From positions 1 to 64,000 of the forward strand of contig NZ_JALKFZ020000125.1 of assembly GCF_023243075.1 (NCBI RefSeq): a stretch of 64,000 nucleotides of DNA. Reading direction: 5' to 3'. Made by a program: the position numbers and the translations under genes. Each line of letters begins with the position of its first letter. Positions within the stretch are counted from its first letter, which is position 1. Of the stretch, positions 59,741 through 64,000 are shown piece after piece. Source of the DNA: Frankia sp. AiPa1. GTDB lineage: Bacteria; Actinomycetota; Actinomycetes; Frankiales; Frankiaceae. A model generated the notes under the pieces. That model had not been told where the DNA came from, ran no database searches, and worked only from the letters and a program-made list of their open reading frames with translations.

Positions 59741-60088
59741 TTACCAGGCCAGCGGGCCGTCCGCATCGACGTAGCTGCCGGTCGGGCCGTCCGGGCCGAG
59801 CCGCGCCATCCGGACGATGATCTCGGCACCCTGCTCGACCGTCTGGTGAAGACAGTGCGGACGAGGTCGGCGGAGGTCTCGGCGGGCGGGGGGACCTGCC
59901 CGTCCGCGCCGCGAGCCTCGATACCGGCATTGTTGACCAGGACGTCCAGCCCACCGTCGGTCTCGATCGTCTTCGCCGCGGCCCCCACCGACGCGTCGTC
60001 GGTGACGTCCAACTGGACGAAGTGGGCCTGCGCCCCAAGCCGCCCGGCCGCCCGACGGCCCCGCTCCGGTGATGAGCGTCGTCGTCAT
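59741..60088 (-). pseudogene. Broken short-chain dehydrogenase (SDR) gene
   Basis: The pieces are in SDR order but in different frames: MTTTLITGA at the start, LDVTDDASVGAAAKTIETDG with LDVLVNNAG (the NNAG motif), and the end GAEIIVRMARLGPDGPTGSY then VDADGPLAW-stop. The middle with the catalytic Ser-Tyr-Lys is deleted. It is a decayed gene in the 600-base gap between marR and the RHH gene. Confidence 0.82.
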
Positions 60089-60136
60089 GCTCCGGATTTT
60101 CCCCGTCGCGTATCGCCGGACCGGCTGACGGCCCCC

Positions 60137-60152
60137 CGGTTCCGCGGAACCG
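60137..60152. repeat. Palindrome CGGTTCCGCGGAACCG
   Basis: This perfect 16-bp palindrome contains the core GTTCCGCGGAAC shared with 16187, 31844 and 37199. It lies upstream of the RHH-VOC-methyltransferase operon. Confidence 0.8.
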
Positions 60153-60177
60153 CCCGCACCGGGCGGATGTTAGATTG

Positions 60178-60189
60178 CTAGCATGCTAG
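60178..60189. promoter_or_regulatory. Candidate RHH operator CTAGCATGCTAG
   Basis: This perfect 12-bp palindrome lies 9 bases before the RHH gene start. Short palindromes in this place are typical autoregulatory sites of ribbon-helix-helix repressors. Confidence 0.65.
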
Positions 60190-60198
60190 AGTCGAGGT

Positions 60199-60393
60199 GT
60201 GGGCGATGAGGATGTGAAGCAGTTCAACGTCTATCTGCCGATCGGGCTGATCAAGCAGGTCAAGCACCAGGCGATCGAGTCCGGCCAGTCCCTGTCGGCA
60301 CTGGTCGCCGAGGCGCTGCGGTCCTACCTCGGCACCGCTCGCGCAGAGGGCGCCCACGAGCGGCAACCACCGTCATCCGGATCGGAGACCTGA
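60199..60393 (+). CDS. Ribbon-helix-helix (CopG-like) regulator
   Basis: This 64-residue protein has the RHH pattern: strand [11 protein letters not shown], helix [12 protein letters not shown] and helix [14 protein letters not shown]. It starts at GTG 60199 after GTCGAGGT. It is followed within 2 bases by a VOC gene and then a methyltransferase, so it probably regulates this operon through the palindrome at 60178. It resembles an antitoxin in size, but no toxin gene follows. Confidence 0.85.
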   Translation: MGDEDVKQFNVYLPIGLIKQVKHQAIESGQSLSALVAEALRSYLGTARAEGAHERQPPSSGSET

Positions 60394-60395
60394 CA

Positions 60396-60740
60396 ATGAC
60401 GACCGACGGCGTCGAGGCCGTGTTCCTGGAGACCCACAACTGGGGCCGGGCCGCACGCTTCTTCCAGGCACTCGGGTTCACCCTCGAGTTCGAGACCGAC
60501 CACAGTTCGGGTCAGTTCCGGGCCAGCGACGGACCGTACGTGTTCATCGCCGAGGTTCCCGAGGACAAGCCGACCACGACCCAGCTCGTCCTCAAGGTGC
60601 CAGACGAGGATGCTTTTCATCCCGGCCCGGACGTCGAGATCGTGACACCGTTCGAGGACACCCACTACGGCACGCGGGAGATGACCGTGCGCGATCCCGA
60701 CGGTCGGCTCTGGAGCCTGCAGGCAGGGGGGAAATCATGA
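60396..60740 (+). CDS. VOC/glyoxalase-fold protein
   Basis: This 114-residue VOC-fold protein runs GVEAVFLETHNWGRAARFFQ, ALGFTLEFETDHSSG and ends TVRDPDGRLWSLQAG. A His and a Glu at expected metal positions are present. It may be a small-molecule isomerase, dioxygenase or antibiotic-binding resistance protein; the substrate is unknown. Its stop overlaps the methyltransferase start (ATGA). Confidence 0.88.
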   Translation: MTTDGVEAVFLETHNWGRAARFFQALGFTLEFETDHSSGQFRASDGPYVFIAEVPEDKPTTTQLVLKVPDEDAFHPGPDVEIVTPFEDTHYGTREMTVRDPDGRLWSLQAGGKS

Positions 60741-61621
60741 TGGCCGCCGTACCGGACAAAACCTCTGCGCCAGCCAACACCGCGGTACCGGACGGCACCG
60801 CGGTGCGGGTCGCGCTGTGGCGGGCGCTACACCTCGCGGTCGACGCGCCGCCGCACGTGCTCGCCGACGAGATCGGCCTGCGCCTGGCCGCGCCGCCGCA
60901 GGACTGGCGGGACCGGCCGGACATGGACCCGGCGTTCACCCGCGGATTCCGGGCCTCGATGGTGGCCCGCGCCCGCTTCGTCGAGGATCTCGTCGCCCGG
61001 GAGGTGGAACGCGGTGTCGGCCAGTACGTCATTCTCGGCGCGGGTCTGGACACCTTCGCCCAGCGGCGGCCGGAGTTCGGCGGCCGGCTCACGGTGTTCG
61101 AGGTCGACCAGCCCGCCACCCAGGCTTGGAAGCGAGAGCGGCTGATCGAGCTCGGCTACGGCGTGCCCGCCTGGCTGCGCCTGGTACCGGTCGATTTCGA
61201 GGCGGATGGAGGCTGGTGGAAACAGCTGGCCGCCGCCGGTTTCGATCCGGGCCGTCCGGCGGTCATCGCCGCCACCGGCGTCACCATGTACCTGACCCGG
61301 GAGGCCACCGCCACCACCCTGCGCCAGATCGCCGAGCTCGCGCCCGGATCGCGCGTCGCGCTGACGTTCCTGCTGCCAGCCGAGCTCGTCGACGAGGCCG
61401 ACCGGGCCGGCCTTGCGGCCTCGGCCCAGGGCGCGAATGCGTCGGGCACCCCGTTCGTCAGCTTCTACACCCCGGACGACCTGGCCGCCCTCGCCCGCGA
61501 GTCCGGGTTCACCGACATCAACCACGTCCGCGGCACCGACCTCGCCCACCGCTACTTCGCCGGCCGCCCCGACGCCCTGCGCCCCTCCTCCGGCGAGGAC
61601 TTCCTCCTCGCGACCGTGTGA
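60737..61621 (+). CDS. SAM-dependent methyltransferase, leucine carboxyl MT-like family
   Basis: This 294-residue enzyme belongs to the TIGR00027-type class I methyltransferases common in actinobacteria. It has RARFVEDLVAREVERGVGQY, the SAM-binding VILGAGLDTFAQR, VFEVDQPATQAWKRE and AATGVTMYLTREA. Substrates of this family are mostly unknown. It is the last gene of the RHH operon. Its 3' end overlaps the convergent fic gene by 70 bases. Confidence 0.92.
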   Translation: MMAAVPDKTSAPANTAVPDGTAVRVALWRALHLAVDAPPHVLADEIGLRLAAPPQDWRDRPDMDPAFTRGFRASMVARARFVEDLVAREVERGVGQYVILGAGLDTFAQRRPEFGGRLTVFEVDQPATQAWKRERLIELGYGVPAWLRLVPVDFEADGGWWKQLAAAGFDPGRPAVIAATGVTMYLTREATATTLRQIAELAPGSRVALTFLLPAELVDEADRAGLAASAQGANASGTPFVSFYTPDDLAALARESGFTDINHVRGTDLAHRYFAGRPDALRPSSGEDFLLATV

Positions 61622-62934
61622 ACGGACTGGGCCTGCGGTGCGGGTGCGGGTGCGGCCGGAGTGGGCCGGCGTGGCGAGGCCTCGCGCGTGTCCCAGCGGG
61701 TGCTGGCGAGTCGTCGTTCGGTGACAGTGAGCAGGTCAAAAATCTCGCCGGCCAGATAGCTGGTGGTGTTGCGTTCCACCTTGCGGGTGGAAAGGACACC
61801 GGCGGCGACGAGCTCTTCCAGTGCTTTGCTGGCTGCGGGAAACGAGATTCCCAAGAGCCGTTCGACGGTCCGGGCGGTCATCACCGGCGCCTCCGGAAGG
61901 AGATCGAGAAGGCGAAGCACTGTTGAGCCGGCTCGGGCCTGTGGCATCCGGCCCGAGGCCTGCCGGTGTGAGATCAGCCGTTGCGCCCACCGCTGTTCAA
62001 GCACGCTGATGTCATCACTGAACGCCCGAGCCTGCCCAGCCGCCAGGTCGACCGCACGTAGGAATCCGGTAAGCCAAGCGCCGACGCCCGCCTGCGCCGC
62101 ATCGCTATCGGGCGGGCCGTCATACCGAAACGCGGTCAGGCCGGCGACATAGGCGTCGGATCGCGTGAGCAGAACCAGGCTGACCGGCAGGACCCCCGTG
62201 CGGATGAGCCCCCGCCGGGTCAGCACGGTGTGAATCAGGGCTCGGCCCACTCGGCCGTTGCCGTCGGTGAACGGATGGATGGTCTCGAACTGGGCATGCA
62301 CCAGGCCGGCCTGGACCAGCGGCGCGTGCCCGGCCCCCGAGGCATACCGAGCGAGATCGTCGACCAGATCCGGCACCCGTTCCGGCGGCGGTGGCACGAA
62401 CTCGGCGTCCAACGGATGCCAGTATCCACCGCCCAGCCAGTTCTGACTCACGCGCGGACCCGGCGGGTCCTGGTCAGGAAGCAGGGCCCGGTAGAGGCCC
62501 ACGATCCCGTCGCTGGTCACCGCTGGTGCGGACGCGAGCGCGCCGCCGGCCTCGCGTAACGCGTTCACGTTGTTCGCGACCAACCGGGCGTTCGCCGAAA
62601 ACCCACCCAAGGGCAGGCCCTCGACCTCGGCCAGCTCGACGAGCGCGAGCTGCTGCGGTGAAACCTGAAGGCCCTCGATCCGCGAGGAGGCGAGCGCCTC
62701 GGAACGCAGGAGGAAGCGGGCGAGCCCCTCCAGCCCACGCGCGCCAGGACTGTCCGCAAGCGCACGCACGGACGCCTCCACCTGCGCGCACTGCGCGTCC
62801 AGGTCCGCGTCTACCATCAGCGGCCGGCCCACCAGCGGATCGGGAAGATACGACCGATAGCTGCCCCCGCGGCGGTCCTGCCGGCCAGGAGCGCCCAGCA
62901 CCGGCTCCCAGCGGCGCTCCTCGTAGCGGGCCAC
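61552..62934 (-). CDS. Fic protein with inhibitory motif and C-terminal winged helix
   Basis: This 460-residue Fic enzyme has catalytic motif HPFTDGNGRVGRA near residue 220. An N-terminal inhibitory helix carries SSRIEG near residue 80 (S/TxxxE-G, class II), so AMP transfer to target proteins is self-restrained. Residues about 345-410 form a winged helix (MTARTVERLLGISFPAASKA, LEELVAAGVL), typical of Fic proteins that bind DNA. A perfect 34-bp palindrome lies 32 bases before the GTG start, probably its operator. The C-terminus beyond 425 is disordered and encoded by DNA shared with the convergent methyltransferase. Confidence 0.93.
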   Translation of the reverse strand: MARYEERRWEPVLGAPGRQDRRGGSYRSYLPDPLVGRPLMVDADLDAQCAQVEASVRALADSPGARGLEGLARFLLRSEALASSRIEGLQVSPQQLALVELAEVEGLPLGGFSANARLVANNVNALREAGGALASAPAVTSDGIVGLYRALLPDQDPPGPRVSQNWLGGGYWHPLDAEFVPPPPERVPDLVDDLARYASGAGHAPLVQAGLVHAQFETIHPFTDGNGRVGRALIHTVLTRRGLIRTGVLPVSLVLLTRSDAYVAGLTAFRYDGPPDSDAAQAGVGAWLTGFLRAVDLAAGQARAFSDDISVLEQRWAQRLISHRQASGRMPQARAGSTVLRLLDLLPEAPVMTARTVERLLGISFPAASKALEELVAAGVLSTRKVERNTTSYLAGEIFDLLTVTERRLASTRWDTREASPRRPTPAAPAPAPQAQSVHTVARRKSSPEEGRRASGRPAK

Positions 62935-62966
62935 GCGTAAGCTCCCAACCTTTAACGATCAAGGCT

Positions 62967-63000
62967 GCCGTTAAACTCTAGGCACCTAGAGTTTAACGGC
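62967..63000. promoter_or_regulatory. Perfect 34-bp palindrome before fic
   Basis: Two perfect 16-bp arms (GCCGTTAAACTCTAGG and its complement) flank CA. It is AT-richer than its surroundings and lies between the fic start and the SnoaL-like gene end. It may be a self-regulatory operator for the winged-helix Fic protein; as RNA it could also form a strong hairpin ending the SnoaL transcript's opposite strand. Confidence 0.75.
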
Positions 63001-63010
63001 GTGGCGGCGG

Positions 63011-63424
63011 TCAGCCGGACAGAACGCCACCGAGTGGAGCCTGACGTGCCGTGATCTTCCGGTGGCTTATGCGCCAGCCGTGGTCGTCGCGGACGACGAC
63101 GTCGTCGTGTGTGACGCTGACGGTGGTGCCGTCGGCGTGGACTCCGATGCCCTTCGAGCGGGCGTGCACCTCGCCGCCGGGCTGTTCGTCCAGGACGAGG
63201 TTCGTGACGTGGTGCCCGACCGGATTGGCCTCGCCCACGGCGAGCGCGGCGGCCCGGATCGCCGCCACGCCGACCAGCGTCCCGTACCCGAAGTCGGAGA
63301 CGTCGTAGGTGACATCCGCGGTGAACAGGTCCACGATGCCCGCCAGGTCACCGGCGTCGATCAGGTGGCCGTACCGGTGGATCAGATCCGCGATGGCGAT
63401 CCGGTCGTCGGTGCTCAGGGTCAT
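63011..63424 (-). CDS. SnoaL-like (NTF2-fold) protein
   Basis: This 137-residue protein has an NTF2/SnoaL-like fold: DRIAIADLIHRYGHLIDAGD, LAGIVDLFTADVTYD, VGHHVTNLVLDE and GWRISHRKI. Such proteins are small isomerases, hydratases or ligand-binding domains. The start at ATG 63424 is preferred because GGGAGAG lies upstream; a longer frame would cross the palindrome at 63450. It is divergent from a TetR gene that probably regulates it. Confidence 0.9.
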   Translation of the reverse strand: MTLSTDDRIAIADLIHRYGHLIDAGDLAGIVDLFTADVTYDVSDFGYGTLVGVAAIRAAALAVGEANPVGHHVTNLVLDEQPGGEVHARSKGIGVHADGTTVSVTHDDVVVRDDHGWRISHRKITARQAPLGGVLSG

Positions 63425-63449
63425 CTGCTGACTCTCCCATCCCGCGGCC

Positions 63450-63473
63450 ATAAGTGGGGAGTTCCCCATTTAT
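63450..63473. promoter_or_regulatory. Candidate TetR operator between divergent genes
   Basis: ATAA-N-TGGGGA-GT-TCCCCA-N-TTAT is a near-perfect 24-bp palindrome in the gap between the SnoaL-like gene and the TetR gene. It is placed to control both. Confidence 0.8.
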
Positions 63474-63543
63474 AGCTCGCACCATAATGGACGACGCATC
63501 CGGTCGGCAAGGATCCGGGAGCACCGCGAGGAGGTGAGTGACC

Positions 63544-64000
63544 GTGGCGCGTCCGCCCACAGCCGCGGCCGCCCCCGGCACCGGACGCCGGTTGCGGGCG
63601 GATGCCGCGCGCAACGCCGAGCTTCTGCTTCGGGCCGCGCGGGAGCTCTTCGACGAGCGAGGTCCGGAGGTGCCACTGGATGAGATCGCTCGCCGTGCCG
63701 GTGTCGGCAACGCCACGCTCTACCGGAACTTTCCCAGCCGCGGCGATCTGCTCATCGCCGTCTACTCCGACGAGGTCGACGAGCTGTGCGCGCAGGGGGC
63801 GGCCCTCCTCGACGCCTCGGCGCCCGAGGACGGCCTGTACGCCTGGCTGGACCTGTTCGCCGAGCATGTCGCGTCCAGGCGGCCACTCGCCGAGGCGGCG
63901 ATCGCGCAGGAGCCCGCCGAGCGGCGTGGGCAGTCCGCGCGGCACTGGCACGCCCGGATGCGCGCGACCACCGCGGCTCATCTGGCCCGTGCCCGCGAGG
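63544..64000 (+). CDS. TetR-family regulator, cut by right edge
   Basis: The first 152 residues of a TetR regulator are visible. The DNA-binding domain is at about 20-65 (NAELLLRAARELFDERG, VPLDEIARRAGVGNATLYRN, FPSRGDLLIAVY), followed by the start of the ligand domain. The GTG at 63544 follows GAGGTGAGTGACC. It is divergent from the SnoaL-like gene, with a good palindrome between. Confidence 0.92.
   Translation, partial: MARPPTAAAAPGTGRRLRADAARNAELLLRAARELFDERGPEVPLDEIARRAGVGNATLYRNFPSRGDLLIAVYSDEVDELCAQGAALLDASAPEDGLYAWLDLFAEHVASRRPLAEAAIAQEPAERRGQSARHWHARMRATTAAHLARARE

Noticed and set aside
60199-60740. Type II toxin-antitoxin pair (RHH + toxin)
   Set aside because: The second gene is a VOC-fold protein, not a known toxin family.
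61552-62934. FicTA toxin-antitoxin system
   Set aside because: No separate small antitoxin gene is adjacent; the inhibitory motif is inside the same protein.

Overview
The window reads as chromosomal DNA of a high-GC actinobacterium. The best guess is Frankia or a close relative. This rests on the very high GC content, frequent GTG starts, the block SRP RNA - dnaX - ybaB/ebfC - recR, a Corynebacterium-type lysC with an internal start followed by asd, a DUF222/HNH (13E12-type) gene behind a LexA box, and IdeR/DmdR-like iron boxes. The genus is an inference; no database search was possible.

Region 1 (1-27304) is an iron-regulated siderophore/metallophore locus. The biosynthetic operon runs leftward from an iron box at 19406 and leaves the window at base 1. 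It encodes an MbtH-like protein; an unusual single polypeptide joining an MbtI-type salicylate synthase to ArCP-Cy-A-PCP; a stand-alone salicylate-AMP ligase; and a giant NRPS with modules C-A-T / C-A-T-E / C-A(N-MT)-T. Hand-read specificity codes suggest Gly, then Thr epimerised to the D form, then N-methylated N5-hydroxyornithine, behind a 2-hydroxyphenyl-oxazoline cap. A second leftward operon (25754-19491) encodes two FecCD permeases, a FepC-like ATPase and a pair of IrtAB-like ABC half-transporters. It ends in a clear intrinsic terminator just before the mbtH promoter. Divergent from it is the ornithine N5-monooxygenase (25970), which would supply the hydroxamate. The 2-hydroxyphenyl-oxazoline prediction resembles the frankobactins described from Frankia.

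Region 2 (27264-33520) is an accessory and decay zone. It holds an XRE regulator with a GNAT acetyltransferase, a GGDEF protein, a PASTA protein, and three gene remnants (a VOC tail, a GIY-YIG/DUF4357 nuclease and a PHP-domain protein). Region 3 (33618-43538) is core genome: tRNA-Ser(GGA), SRP RNA, dnaX, ybaB, recR, the SOS-boxed DUF222/HNH gene, terD, lysC, asd and a cold-shock gene.

Region 4 (43920-57399) has a CYTH-CHAD protein, a CPBP protease, cytochrome bd oxidase (cydAB), a BlaI-type repressor with an M56 peptidase, ppc, a CsbD-like small protein and a membrane Ser/Thr kinase. Matching inverted repeats in front of cydA and blaI suggest that the BlaI-like repressor controls the oxidase. 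Region 5 (57405-64000) is a set of small self-regulated modules, each with a visible palindrome: MarR + MFS exporter, RHH + VOC + methyltransferase, Fic with a C-terminal winged helix, and a SnoaL-like gene divergent from a TetR gene cut by the window edge. Two further remnants, of an SDR gene and a methyltransferase, lie here.

Two features recur along the window: tandem repeats with units near 15 bp, in frame inside genes, and a 12-bp palindrome, GTTCCGCGGAAC, present four times.
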